Shown one piece after another: positions 40,163-53,710 of a stretch of 64,000 nucleotides of DNA (position 1 is the stretch's first letter; the number at the start of each line of letters is the position of its first letter). Under the pieces are notes generated by a model. That model was given only the letters and a program-made list of their open reading frames with translations. It was not told where the DNA came from and did no database searches. Source of the DNA: Varroa destructor (lineage: Eukaryota; Arthropoda; Arachnida; Mesostigmata; Varroidae); the NCBI RefSeq assembly GCF_002443255.2, contig NW_019211455.1, positions 52,662,801-52,726,800 on the forward strand, in the 5' to 3' direction. A program made the translations under genes and the position numbers.

Positions 40163-40305
40163 CACAAACGTGTGTCGAGTTTTGCTCTAAACTGCGTGTC
40201 GAAGCATTGCCACCGACAGAGGCCATTAGTACAACTAGTCGAACACGATTAAGTCATCATATTCATCGCGACAAGGGTGAAAAAAAATTTGTAAAACCAG
40301 CGTAG
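40163..40305 (+). CDS. possible terminal exon, unrecognised basic tail
   Basis: A strong acceptor, CTCTTCCATTTGTCTTTAG, ends at 40162. The open frame after it reads QTCVEFCSKLRVEALPPTEA and continues to a basic end, HRDKGEKKFVKPA-stop. The frame also runs back to an ATG at 40087 preceded by hydrophobic residues, so a small secreted peptide is an alternative reading. Nothing is recognised. Confidence 0.25.
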
Positions 40306-43300
40306 CCTGAGGAAGAACTGCGTCGAATGTAGATTTTTGACTGCGGATTTATTTGATCGGTATTACCCTATCAATCGTAGACGGCGTAAAACACCTAGCA
40401 CTGTTCCTAGAACAGCCAAAGATTTGGCTCAAAGATAGTGCCGTATTGCGTGACATATAGCTTGCTTCAGAAGGTTACTTCTCGTTGTCCTTCGTAATCA
40501 AAGGTTGAGGCGTCCGCCTTTTCCTTGACGAACATATTTGGAATTTGAAATACTGCGACTGATTCCTCCCTGGGTCGCTTTTCATCATGTATCATGTCAA
40601 TTGGTGAGACAGCTCAAGGTTCTTGTGCAAGGATTCCTACATTAGTATCGTCATTTTCTCTAAAAAATCAAGCTCGTTCCCATAGTCTAAATCGTTATTA
40701 TTACTGCTCTTATAAATATTTCCCTGAAGATTCTGGAGGATAGCCTTAAACAACAAGGCTACAGAGTTCATAATCTAGCAATCCTCTTGTACATACGGTC
40801 AATATAGTGAACACAAATGCCAGTTGCCTAACCGGTTGATTATAATTATAGCTTTAGAAATAATCTTATGTTACATTATTTTTTAGGAGAAGTCAATTAC
40901 AGGTGTCACCTATTAGTCTAAAGCTGAATATCCCGGACCTACGTGCACTATATGGAGTCGCTATACGCTACGTGCAAAAAGTGACGAAGCATATTTTTAC
41001 TTTTCTTAACACTACACGTTCTAACGAAATTGCTTTATAGAACTTATATGCAAAATAATAAATATATCTACAGCCATCATCTATAGACAATTATTACATT
41101 ATATTTTCTAGTTTATTATATTATATATACTAGTGATTCTTTCTTTATGACAAAGCGGGCCTTACCTCTGCCGTTTCGGCTAATATAACCCGATATCAGA
41201 GTTTACATTCCTGCGTTCTTCTATTACAAAGCTAACTACGAACGATTGAACTTCCTTCTGCTACACCATATCGTTATGAGCATTAAACAGATATGCAGAC
41301 AGCCTTAACTGGGTATGCCAGGTTTATAATTATGTGCAGCTGCTGTTAGATGTAATGGACGGCACAAAACCTTCAGGAACACCTGCACTTTTACAGTCGT
41401 GACTGTTGTGGCGCGAAGACACGCATTGTAGTACAATAGGATGTCTTATCATTTCCCCTAAAAATTTTAATCGACAAAGCAATATTCGTGAAGCTGTAGC
41501 AGACAAAACCTGCAACAACCTACCCAATGGACGTAATAAACATTTGTAGTAGTATATTTCTGAGGATACCGTTCCACCTGTCTAGTTACATCATCCATAG
41601 AGAGAAGTATTATTTTTCATTATAACTTACAATTCGGTGCACGAATGGGTCACTATTGTAATGCTGGAGCAAGGCGAAGTAAGCCTCTTGTTCTTGATCT
41701 TCGTTCAAATCATGTGTTCGATTTGTTATTAACTGGGCCTAAATAAACGTTTATGCTATTTTTACCTACTAAACCTGTATTCTAACACTCGTGTAGTGAA
41801 TCGGCTTCCACCAGAGGCTTGACAAAGTGTACTGCGTAAAACTAATTCCTCAGTTGAATTTTTTTGCCCCGAAGTGTTCAGACCAATAACTTGTAGTAGA
41901 ACTTTCACCGGATATAATATTTGTACGATGAGCTGTCTCCGCTGTTACACTCTTCCAGTACGGAACTCCTATTTGCTGCCTTTCCACGGCCCGTCCGCTA
42001 GAGGTCCGAGAGACAATACAGCGAACGGTTTCATACTCTGAAAACTAAAAATGTACCTCAAATACGAAAAAAAAAATAAGTAAAAAAAATAACTGTGTAG
42101 CGCGTGTTATAGAAATATGACCATAATGTTTATACCATTTCACAGTAAACGATCTGATAATAGTAATAATAATAACGAGAAAATCAAAAGCGACCTCCTA
42201 GGATGTGTGGATCGATGTCGCTGCCTGAGATCTCCTTCGTTTGGCGGCAGCGCTATGGTTTCATGAGCTTGTATAAACTGTTTCGCCTACAAAGAAGTTT
42301 GAAGATAATTAATGGAATTCGTACATTGGTTTTTCGAATTGACAACCCCTAACATAGACGATTCAGGTTCTCAATAGATCACAGCACAGGCAGGTGTTCA
42401 TTTCTAATCATATCGTACAGTTTAATTACATCGGCTGCGCAGAACCCTCTGAGGTATTTTGAACTATGTCACTTCGTGGCATGCTTACGTCTAACCAAAG
42501 GCAGAAAATACGAAATCATCCATTGCGATCCATTCAAGTGTTTCTAACCTATGTTGAACGCTTGCCGTGCTCCTTGAGGACTATTTTGATTAAAAAAATT
42601 ATCTCAAAGAACTAGGCCATATGTAATAAACAACTGGTACGTGCACATGTTTCTTCAGAGGGGGTTCACTTATTCTCGGAAAATATAGATGTGGAATCGT
42701 TATAAGACGAATTTTTGGTTTGTATGGCGTCTAATAACAACTTTTTGAAACGGTTGAAAATGTGAAACGTTAAAAAATATAAGAATATACCGGCAGATGC
42801 TAGGAAATAAATGCAGAAGCGACAGTGAGCACTGGAATGCATTTGTAAAGTAGCACAAATCAATAGTGAACATCGGCAATGAGCCGTTCCATATAATACA
42901 GTCCAAAGCGATCTTTTTTAGGATGAACGAATCGTCTATAAACGGCTAGATGTTAAAAAAAAAGTTGCATTTTTTTTTGTTTACACGTTCCTACGATTCG
43001 GTTGTATTTCTCTATAAACACAAACACATTACTCATATAGTAAAGAGCAATCGGTGTTTTTGTATATGTCAATAAAATCGATTAGGGGTTTTCCTTTGAG
43101 GCTTACTTTGATTGCAGGTTACTTCCATTTTTCAATGCTATCTTGCTAGGAGATCAGCCGCCTCTTGGTTCCATGTTGAACTGAAAGGTTCTGTGAGGAT
43201 ATTCGGCCTATCTATTTATTAGGGTCTTTTTGCGGCCGGTTACAGTTTGCCTTTTGAAAAAAACCAACCAACGGCTGTTAAACCAGCGTCTTCTTAATTG

Positions 43301-44777
43301 CACAGCAATGTAAAACAAAGTTTTGCCTTTGGGTAGATATTCAGTTGCTCCTGGCTTTTAGTCTACTTGGATGGAGATTTTTTGCCTTGTGATTTTTAAA
43401 TGCGAACGCAAGAATCAGCAACAAACGAGAGTGGGTACATTGAAAACGGAAAATTGACCTGTTCCGCTTCCAGCTACTATATTTACGAAACATCATTCGA
43501 TGACCCGTATCATTTACGTGGTCTTTGCGGGCCAGCTGCCGTGGGAAATGAGACAATTGGTACACATAAAGAGCTCTATTGGGTGAAAATACATTTATCG
43601 TAATCTACTAAGTGCTACATGTTAAGTGTTTTTATCTAAAGTCATAACTATTTTTAATGACAGTATCATATTAGAAAATTACACCGGCAATTTTCCCATT
43701 GTACTTGTTGAAAACTTATAGTTAAGGAAATTAAGTTGGCCGAGCTTCCAATCCAATACGAAATTGAAACTAACAATGTTAAGCTGAAGGTGTTTCTAGA
43801 GTCCTCAAAAAGGAAACGATCGTGCGAAGTGGTTTATTAATCGACCTTCAGCAGTTTAGGCAGACAATTACATTTTATATTCGTACAGGAACTCGGTTAA
43901 GCCAAAAAAACAACACGTGATAGTATAATTCTTCGTAGCATCTATAATACATAGGTATTTGTTCATGACTCATATAAACGCGATCCTCCGGTCGGGTTAA
44001 GTATTACAACACAGTCTGTCTCGTTTCGATGCGTGCTGACGTATCAAAGTACAATTAATTTTATATATCTTATTAATCGCAAGTTCGTTTTGGAAACGTG
44101 TCTTCTCGTTATCAATATTGCGTATGATTGCCTATTTGTCCTTGGGTATTTTACGAACAATTTATTCAATTTTAAATATTTATTTCGCTATTGTGCCTGC
44201 GCATCGTATAGGCATATGACATAATCACGATTTGTAACCTTGGCAAAGATATTAAGAGTTTCATTATTTACAATTTAGAACACGGTCCATTTACAATTCG
44301 TTCGTACAATATTTTGATGTAATTTTTTTGTTTGTTTTTTGTATTTCGCACATCATGTCAGAGATGAAATAGACAGCTAGAAATGGCTTAAACGTTATTA
44401 TTTCGAACACTCGCACATCAACTCACGATTATAGCCTCGTGTTTGTTATGGATCTAGAACATTTCTACCTGTCTGTCTAGAGTGACGTATGTCCACAGCT
44501 CGCTTAGGATCCATCGAATTGTGCAGAGGTTCGTTATAAAGGGTCCTTCTTGCTGTCGGTTTTAAAGGTAGTCTCGATCAACACGTAATACAGCTTTTTT
44601 TTTTTTCGATAACAAATCACTTGATGCATTGCAAAAGTAAACATTATAGCAAAAATCAAACCTGCGGTTCACGGTTGAGAACGGCATTGATCACAAGTGG
44701 ATACGACGGACGGATAGAAAGCTTTTGAGTGTCTTGCTAGATCGTTATAATCGTTCTTACCCTGGCTTTTCCCCTAG
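40306..44777. other. intergenic or intronic, no identified gene
   Basis: AT-rich, with no open frame longer than about 70 codons and no family recognised. A 67-codon open stretch at 43400-43603 is not supported by splice or regulatory signals. Confidence 0.5.
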
Positions 44778-44961
44778 GAGCCCTTGACGGTGTCGCAGTC
44801 AAGACTATTATCCGAGGTTTCGTAACTAACGGCCAGCACCCCGTCATCAAGATCTTGATCACCGTACTGCAACAGGTGTACGCCGCAGAAGCAGAACTGG
44901 AAGCTTCAATGATAGGCGTCAACGAACACCGACAGGGAGCCAAAAGGAAGCTAGCGCCTTC
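44778..44961 (+). CDS. putative internal exon, unrecognised
   Basis: A GC-rich block between acceptor CTGGCTTTTCCCCTAG and donor TTC|GTAAGGG. It starts with two bases of a split codon and stays open for 60 codons: ALDGVAVKTIIRGFVTNGQH, PVIKILITVLQQVYAAEAEL, EASMIGVNEHRQGAKRKLAP. The middle looks helical. If the donor is not used the frame stops one codon later. No family is recognised. Confidence 0.4.
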
Positions 44962-45002
44962 GTAAGGGCAGGTTCATTACCGGAAACTATATCGTCCAAT
45001 TA

Positions 45003-45221
45003 GTTTAACCCTCTCCAAAGAGAGGCATAATTCGGTTCGGGCTCGATTCCGCGGCCGCCGGTCTGCACGAGCGCGTTACCGATGCTGCCATCATTGCCTC
45101 GGTAATTATCGCGCGTTATTGAACATTCGACGAGCTTTTGCTCCGTAAGGAAGACGAGGCTGTCGGTCTTGAAAGTTGGTTGATTGCACCATTGATGGCG
45201 CTGAAGTAAATGTTTGTTGAC
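45003..45221 (-). CDS. putative terminal exon, unrecognised
   Basis: On the minus strand a good acceptor (CAAACATTTACTTCAG) is followed by an open frame. It contains TDSLVFLTEQKLVECSITRD and then GNDGSIGNALVQTGGRGIEP before ending NYASLWRGLN-stop. The G+C is well above local average. A second frame in the first half is also protein-like, so the frame is not certain. It would be convergent with the block at 44778-44961. Confidence 0.3.
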
Positions 45222-46587
45222 GCTACTATATATCGACGAGATTATTCGTAATGGATGAATACATAGTAGCGTAACACACTTTCTAAACGCTGGCTTGGGT
45301 TTGTACGACAATGTGATTCTTCTGTCCTGTTTGCTTCATGATGCCCAGTATATTCATTAAGAGTACCGGCATATTAAACATTCGTTAATCGTTACTCTAG
45401 ACTGCGTGGATTTTTAAGGCTTTTCTATGGGCTATTAGCTGTTAAAATTATTCTCAAATGAGAAATTCTCTCGAAACAATGGCTATAGCTCCTCTTCAGC
45501 CCGCAGATTGTGGTCTATTGTTAGTTATAAAAAGAAAAAACATCATTTAGTCAGATGTGCGATATGTAGACGACATTGTGTTCATTAAATATGTGCCACT
45601 CAGGACTTTCGCCCAAAGAATGATTTGGTTAGTGTTTCGGAAACGATGCTATTGTCCTTGGCAGGATTTTCTACCCTTTCAGCTAAACCCAGACAAATGT
45701 TGACCATTAATGACGACGACGGCGGACTCAACTCAGGTTCTATCTAACGCCAGGAAAAAGTATTCCATGGAAGCAACAGATTGCCTTAGAAATGTTAGCA
45801 GTGCGACAGAAGAATTGAAATGAAAAAGCGAGCTAATTAATAACGTCATTACGCAAATAAAAGGCAATATTGAAAAACGTTAAGACGATAGAAGAGTGCA
45901 CGTTTTTTTAGAAGTCCTGTAGTTTGTCTTGCGTCTCATCCAGCCTGCAGCGAACTCTTATCATTTCACACGGGACGACAACCTTTTCGGGCCTAATTAT
46001 CCGTTTGAATAATAATCATCATTATTTACTAGGATTTCAAAGCAGTTGCATCAGCGACACAGCTGCAGAATCTCAGACGATCGAATTATCTTTTCCAATT
46101 TCATTTGGACACAATCTCTTCACTAAATGAAAAGGCTCGGCTTTTTGTTGGTGGTGACTGCGTTTTGTTCAGTGATGTAAGGGCTAAAATGAGTCACGCC
46201 GAAGGCACATTCGCGAGCCTAAGGTTCTAAAGGGTTGTCTTTTTTTACTTGTGCCGTACAAGCACAGGTATGCGTACTTCTGCCTGACCCATGTGCGTGA
46301 ACGTCAAATGTTTTTGAGATGGGAATAAATAGTAACTTCGATGTGTATATAGATTGATCTGTGCTTCACTTACTTCGTAACTGTTTTGTACCAGTTAGTG
46401 ATTTACTCAATTTCTGTTCTTTTCTATAAGATTTAAGCTGTTTTGTTTTTCAGTATATTATAATATTGGCTGCGATGCTATAATCGGCATCGTCAACAGC
46501 AACATTGTCATTGTTAATGCTACGATTATGAATTACTAATTGGGTTATTTTAGCAGTTAGAAGGTTCTCATTCCGAGCTATAACTAG

Positions 46588-46713
46588 GAGTGGCGCATGA
46601 ACAGACCCAGCGCCTCAGGGAAGCGCCAAACATACAGTACATGGGATCAGTAATGGCTATGGGCACCACACGGCCAGCGGCCTCGAGCGTGCACCGATGG
46701 GCTTTAATTAGAC
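46588..46713 (+). CDS. putative internal exon, unrecognised
   Basis: A block after GAGCTATAACTAG reads VAHEQTQRLREAPNIQYMGS and then VMAMGTTRPAASSVHRWALI before a possible donor GAC|GTAGCG. Phase 1 at both ends is compatible with the exon at 47518. The antisense strand is also open and protein-like, so strand is uncertain. Confidence 0.27.
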
Positions 46714-47517
46714 GTAGCGTAAATCATCAATGCCCAATATAATACGATCTGTTGCATCATATATGCATATATACATATATGATACTACTTATCCAAATGC
46801 GAGACGACATATTCGTCATTCCCAGAACGGCTCAGTTCTGCTAGTTGGCTTTTATCTTCTATCCATTGTGCGTTCGTACATATTTTTTTTTCTGTCGCGA
46901 TTAAGTTACAATAGCACTATTTTCTCAAAAACTAATGAGCAATATAAACTTCACTGAAATAAGATTATTGGGGAGCGGGGGGTGGGGTCCGACCACCCGA
47001 GGGCGATGGTTTAATTTGTCCATTTACGAGCTTTCTGTGTGTGTTCTTCTATCTGATTTGTATCGGCGTTCTCTGGAATTGGTAGTCTACACACATTTAC
47101 TATCAATTGGATCACACTGGCCGAATATCATGACCGGTGTCGACGTCGCACGCTACCGTGATGTAACAACGATATTTAGGTTATCCAGGAATCGTTCGTT
47201 ATTTTTAGCAGTCCCTAAATGAAATGAACCACAGAATTACATACGAAGCGCGGTGTTATCGGGGCAAACTATAGACAACGGCAACAGCACTGGCGTATTT
47301 CGCTGTCGGTACGGTTCAGACGAGATAGTCGCTAGTGGGGTCGCCAGCTGCCGACAGCAGCAGCTAGAGCAGGGGCAGTTGCATGCTAGTAGATAATGTT
47401 CCTTGTAACTATCGTTCGTACGGTATTCATTCGTCTGCATGCGTGGCCACCGCTTACGTTTTTTTGTGGGTACAGTGCTGACTATTTCTCAATCATTGTT
47501 GTTGTCGAAATCAGCAG

Positions 47518-47648
47518 AAGCAGCCATGACTGCAGTTGGCGGGCAGATGGCAGTAACGGCCGTGCAGCTTAGCGACTTATTTACGACTGACGTCATCGAT
47601 GGGGCATCGAAAAATAGAAACCGATCAGTCAGAGGCGGGCGAATTTAG
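47518..47648 (+). CDS. putative terminal exon, unrecognised
   Basis: After acceptor GTTGTTGTCGAAATCAGCAG the frame reads AAMTAVGGQMAVTAVQLSDL, FTTDVIDGASKNRNRSVRGG, RI-stop. An AATAAA at 47903-47908 lies 255 bases after the stop. Phase matches the 46588 block. It contains an internal TGACGTCA, so the island could instead be a promoter. Function is unknown. Confidence 0.28.
47588..47595 (+). promoter_or_regulatory. palindromic CRE-type site TGACGTCA
   Basis: A perfect CREB/ATF octamer within the CpG-rich island 47.2-47.8 kb. A single palindromic octamer can occur by chance. Confidence 0.3.
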
Positions 47649-47908
47649 CTTCCGGACAGCGAGTGTATCGAGTAACGATACAGGGAGTAACCGTAGCGAC
47701 AGCGATACGGCGAGAATTGGCCGTCTCCCGAAATGTCGGATGAACCATTAATGCGTATGCAGTGATCAGGTCAGTAAAGCGAAGCAATCCGTTGACGAAG
47801 ACAACGGAAGACACTTGGTAGCCGCGTTGATAATTTACAGCGGAGAGAGCAAATGGTTTACTACAACAGCCACACCACCCATTATTGACTTATCATAGAG
47901 CCAATAAA

Positions 47909-50900
47909 TTTGAGTAGCCCACTTTAGCTACAACCGAGTTAGGGTATAATAGTGGGGCTGATAGTGGTAATATATTTAATTTGTTCGGCAGCCTGCGTTA
48001 CACCTATACATTCTTGAGAAAATAGATATTATACAATTCATGACGATTGTTACGTATGGTCTCCTATACAATTATTTCTGGATGTTCGCAGTAATGCTAC
48101 AAATATGCTTGCCTCGGCGTTACGTAACATCGATACATAATCGACGTCGCTTCACAGTCACGGGTTACCTTGAAGCGTTCATGATCGGTAGCAACTCCTT
48201 ACTGCTGATCTTCCGTCTCGTTTTAATCTCTCATTGCCCCCACCTCCCCACCCGAAGTAAATGACATTTGTATGACATATTTTACTTTGATCTATATCAT
48301 CCGGTCCTACCGGAACTACATTTCTAGTCAAGAATCGTGTTTAGGCCTTAATTAAAGCGCCTAGCAATACGAATAAGGGGAAGACAAAAAATAACGCTAG
48401 TGCCCCCTTACGGACAGACCGTTGTTGAATTGTACCACGTAGCATTATCAGCGTCCGATTCGTAGAGCCGCTCCTGCCCTCTGTCGTTTATATGGCAGTG
48501 TCATGCAAGAAGCGAGCAAATATTGCGCAAATTCTGCTATCGTATAGGCAAGTTAGAGCTTCAGTTGACCCTGCTTCAACGGCAAAACGGCGTTACGGGC
48601 TACCTGAGTTGCACGAGTGAGGCGAACGTTTCTTTAAACCGAAGATAGTGAAGTAACCGGGGCTGAGGGGATAAAGGCAGGAAAAATAAGGACGAAGTGC
48701 GTGCTTCGTTAGCATAACCAAGGACAGACCAAGCGTTTTCGAGATAATAATATTCGGTACGAGATGTTCGGATGTCACCTGTCAAAACTCAATAATCATG
48801 GAAGAATGAATCTAACTTTAGATCGGCGAGAACTTCATCCAATCCATCACCCTGCCACGTGGACAACAAAAACACCATGTTCTTTCGACTTCGATAAAGC
48901 TGTGCCGTACGATGGTAGAATAGAGTTTTCCAACCGGAAGGTTTAATCGATTACCGATTGTCTGAGCGGATACTTACGAAAATAAGACTTTGATAATTTC
49001 GTTCACACATGGAACCTTTGCAGTCGTCTGCAATCACCGAAAGTAACGAGATGGCTGGAATCATAGTTGGTGATAAGCTAATGAACATATACAAACTCTG
49101 AATTCTCGAAGATGAGATTTTCAGATTTTAAATGTAGCTGAGTATTGCGAAAAATAATTGCCTTGAGACAGAGAAATCAAATAATTATTGTTCGGTAAGA
49201 AAAAAAAGTGGGTTTACAACAATTAATAAGGCCAGTTTGGGTCACTGTTGCCCAGATAGATTGATGCCTTCTTCATTATCCAGCAAGATCTGTTATTGCG
49301 AGAGGACTTTTCCGATGAAACTGTGCTCGTAGAAAGCAGAATCTTTTTGAGTTCATGCAAGAAATGCGATTTATCAAGATGGTGTTTTTATTACAATGAA
49401 AGGATGTGACGTAATGTTTTTCTGCCTGTTTTTTTAAAAGTATCGGATGCAATAATAATGGTATACCCCGCATTGAAGGAAGAAACGAAATTACGCTTGC
49501 GTCACTTGGACTCTGTATAAAAGTTACTCCGGCTTTGTTTAGATATGATTGCTCAAGCAGTACTATAGCCCAGCCGCAAATTCTTCTTTAGTCCTTTGTC
49601 ATTCCATACTCTTAAGTTTAAATTAAGCTTTATTGACAGCGCACCACACTAGCTCTACAATATTCTCAATCAACAAACGCAACTGTTAATAACAATAAAG
49701 TGTAATTTTTTGTATGTAATATAAAAAATGAGTGGTGAACAATAAAATATATCTATTATAATCAAGATCTTTTTAGCGCATATGCTGACAAACTCATCTG
49801 TTGAGAAATACGTAAGAGGTACGTGTGGTCCTCTTGCACAGGATAAAGTTAGTCAGCTCGTTCTGTAGGGTTATACATGGACAGAGCAATTCTGCCTTTT
49901 GCGATATGCACACTGTCTTTTGACCTTATACTTAGCTTGTGATCTTTGCATAAGCTGGGATTATAATTTGTAAGGATTTTTCACTCTGAGTCCCAATTTA
50001 CGCTTTGAGTGTGTCCGAGCTCTACTTAGTACGGAACTAGAACAGGAATCAAGCACAAATAAAAAGTGCTTATATATTACGAGGAGCTATTTCCTTCTTA
50101 CGACACAACAGGCTTATTTAATTTTTGTTTAATGTTTAGGTTTTTACCCCAAAAAACATGGGTTTCTTTACAAATAACTAGGGAGAACGCGCTACTTCGA
50201 GGCACCTGGTTCATGTTTCTGCTGGACAACATATTAACAACGTGCGTTTCACTTCGTCAGCATTTGGCAGGTAAAACCCCGCATAGAACTAAACGCCAAT
50301 AGCTATCTTACTGAATATTGGCTAAGACCTCACTATTGGCTGGCTGCTTCGGCCCCATTTTAATCCATGGTCCGATTGAGATTTGAAGGACTTTAACGTG
50401 TCTAAGTGCCTAACAGTTTGATTCGTTGAGTAACTATCTCTCTATGCATTGCTTTCTCAAACAACGGGTGTTATCTGAGGTGTCACGGTGTATAACGTGA
50501 CAAGACCGTTGAGCAATAGTTTTAGTTGGATGTGGTAAACACACAAAAACTGGAATGGGTAACGAACTTCTGAAACTGCGCCTATTTTTCCCCGGCGCTC
50601 TGGTGCACGCAGGATATGTAGGAATCTGAATACTTATGTTATCTTTACTTTACATACTATGGGACTACTAAGAGCCCACGTGTTAAAAGGAGTTGAGCTA
50701 ATGTTTCATCTACAGGGTTTTGATCATCAGTTCCCAAACGCCTGCAGGCTGAAGCTAGCTTCCCACAAAAATTTCATAGAAAAGCATTATGGTGCCATAA
50801 TACCCGAAAGTATCGGTCTTTCGTACGCTCAATTACATACGTGTTCGTAAGGACCACACGGAGAAAGTGCAAAAGATGACAGCATAGATTATTCCCTGAC

Positions 50901-52300
50901 GACTATCACATAATACTACATTTGTGTGCTTCCGTAATAACAGCTATTGCACTCCTTAATCTAGTGTGGATGTTAGAGTTAAATAAAGTATATTTTTATC
51001 GATACAAAATTGTGTACATCGCACTTGGTACACTCGAGCCAGCGGTCATCAGCTTAACGTTGAAAATTTTTGATTAAGCTAACTGAAATGCGGTAGTCGT
51101 TGCCAGATATAAAAGTAGGATACGCGTAGCCGAATAACCTCCTAAGGTTTCGAAGGCGCAAGGGCCTCCCGGCCATCTGGTGCTGCGTTCGCATTCGTGC
51201 AAAATGTTCCTGGTGGATCCCCTTGCTATGAGCGGAACCAGCCGAATTTGCCAGAAAACTTGGTCTTCCTCGATCTTGATTCAGTTATATACACATATTT
51301 AATCAGAGGCCTATAAAAATCCATTGGATGTTTACTATAATTATTCAACATTTTCAAACACAGTAAGACCAGATTATTGTTAGGAGCAAATCGTTACTGG
51401 CCTCTTAACCGGCCCCGACTCGCCAGTCGCGCGTTGTCCACCGCAGCGACCCACTGCCAACGCGACGCAGCGGGCATTGGAGCCAGGAAAGGTTTCAGCC
51501 AAAGCTTTATATTCATTAAAAGGCAAAACAGAAGGCCTATGTTGTTTATTATTATTATTATTACGTATGACATTAGCGGCGTCTGGAACGCTCCAATCTA
51601 TACTACACAATTATGTTAGTTCGCAAGGGTAGACGGTGCGTTTTCGTCTTCGCATGTATGCACTTTGCGCGCGCTTTTGCCCTTAAACGGCACTCAAGCT
51701 CAGTTGCCTCCAGTTGGCATACCACAGTCCAAGCGGATGACAATATTGGTACTATTAGCCACAAATTGCGTCCGTCCAGATTCGACGGCAACAATTGCCG
51801 ATATCCGTAAATCCAACAAACGACCCCAGCAAACGCGCCTATCACGCGGGTGACAGCTCCACGGAATTGGGAAGCCTACTTGCCTGGTTGTAGTAGTATG
51901 AAATCTACTTTGCTTTTTAATGAAAGCAAAGGAAACAACCCAACACTATTTTATCTCACAAACGTCGATGGGGAAAAACTAAAAAGCAAAGCAGATAAAT
52001 AATAATAACCCTTAACACTTTTACTGAAGTTGAACTGTTCTACTTTTTTGCAGGTTTTGCTGCAGTGATTGTGTGTGTGTGTGTGTGTATCTGTGTGGGT
52101 ATTTGTATGGGCTAATACGCTTACGACAACAGCCAGCATTGACCGAATACAAAGGTACATGGCCGAATTCAGGACTGTGTTGTTTTTCGTCATGTTCATT
52201 CAGATAAAGCCGGGTTAAGTTGAAGTATGGCAGACGATTGACGCTTATTTCTCTGTCCAAAGAACACCTCCACGTTCGTCGTCAGGTGTACGTTCTTCAA
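47909..52300. other. no identified gene
   Basis: Mixed composition. GC-richer patches at 51.1-51.3 and 51.4-51.85 kb are open in several frames on both strands, and no frame could be chosen. A (TTA)n run lies at 51546-51563 and a (GT)n run at 52072-52088. Confidence 0.45.
52072..52088. repeat. (TG)n microsatellite
   Basis: A short perfect TG dinucleotide run. Confidence 0.85.
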
Positions 52301-52529
52301 GGGATTACTATAGAGTAACGAGACAGTCATGTCGTCGTTCGGATGCAAGCACGACAAACATGATCATGCTCTGTCGTGCAACGATTCAATTGCACTTAAT
52401 AGTGGTAACATGTTAATCGTAGTAGAAGCTCAGAGCGTCGAGCGCTTTGTCACGCTACCAAAACTACAGTGTCTGTATCCGCGCCACTTTGTGATTGTTG
52501 TTGCTATAGGATTCGCTGCAGCCAGCAAC

Positions 52530-53009
52530 GTTTGCTAACCCTCGGTAGAGTTGTTTTTCTCGCCAGCGTATGAATAACCGCAGAACTGCTTATGCTCGTA
52601 AGCCCACATGTGCTTATCAAGGCATCCGTGAGTCCACGCACTCTCGTCCATTCTACGACGGCGAACTTTCTTGTCGTCAGTCGTTGCCGCCGCTGGCGCG
52701 GATGTTACGGCCAGCTCCACTGCCAGATCTACAGACAGTAAATCGCTGACGGTAGTTGCACGCGCGCCTGTCTGCTCGCCAGCAGCTCTAGCCAATCATT
52801 CAACACCGGCCGCTAACAGCAGCGGCGTCGGAGTAGAGTGAGAAGGACTGACAGCGTGCTTGTTATGAACACACACGCTTTCCGCTCTGTTGGGATGGGA
52901 AGTCAGGGAGTGAAAGAGAAATGGTGCCGGCGATGGCGCCAGCAGCTGAGTTGCTGGCGTTAGTGGTTCATCCAACTAAACGCTAGGTGAAGGTGTCCGC
53001 TGCGTTGCT

Positions 53010-53046
<37 letters not shown>

Positions 53047-53710
53047 CGGCGCGGCGGCGGTCGTTTCGAGACGCCGACACACAGACAGGTCGACCAAACG
53101 ACTGAGCGCTTTGATAGTTCCGTCAGTCGTGATCGTGCTCACGGTGCAGATCTTGCAAGTTTCGTCGTACAACTGGTGAAGAACGTACACGTCCCATCTG
53201 AAACAGGGTCGACTCGTGGCACGCAGGACGCCACGCCGTTTCCAATTGCTTATTGTTTCTCAGGCCGGTCAGCTGTACGCGCCGTCCAAGCTCCACCTGC
53301 TTTGTAAACCTCTTCAGAGTTCTCAGAGCGGTTCGTTGCGATCAATTAGTGAGACAAGTGCTGCCTTATAGAATTCGTGGTGTTCCAATCGCGTGTGCCA
53401 GTTGACGAGAGCGTGCAAGTGAATATTCATATTGGGCGGTAGTACGAAGGAAAGAAGTGCGCGTGTAAAACGAACGGCCTATAGTTAATACGGCGTGCCA
53501 AGGGTTAAGTTGCCCGATGAGGTGATGAGAGATCGGCCAAGCTTCCACTTAACAGAAGAGTAAAAGGAAGTAGAAGCGCAAACCCTACAGAAGGTGGCAA
53601 CAATCTACGGATAAGACGGATTTACGACAGCGTGCGAGGCAGCAGGTCTTCAAGCGGAACTAGCTTGACTCTTGCGTTTCACAGTGACAACTTAATCGGC
53701 TGCATAGTCG
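52530..53710 (+). promoter_or_regulatory. CpG-rich island, promoter and 5' UTR-like, ending in a splice donor
   Basis: G+C and CpG density are well above the rest of the window and the (CGG)10 repeat lies inside. The stretch ends CATAGTCG|GTAAGTGC, a near-perfect donor at 53711. That is the expected structure of a CpG promoter with a long non-coding first exon transcribed to the right. I could not place a start site. Confidence 0.45.
53011..53040. repeat. (CGG)10 trinucleotide repeat
   Basis: Ten perfect CGG units followed by interrupted GGC/CGG copies to about 53060. It lies in the presumed 5' UTR of the rightward transcript. Confidence 0.95.

Noticed and set aside
50659..50850. 63-codon plus-strand ORF MGLLRAHVLKGVELM...
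   Set aside because: Composition is plausible but there is no promoter, splice or poly(A) context and no recognised domain; left out of the gene list.
52987..53307. 106-codon ORF starting with poly-Arg
   Set aside because: It is a translation of the CGG repeat and the GC-rich leader around it.
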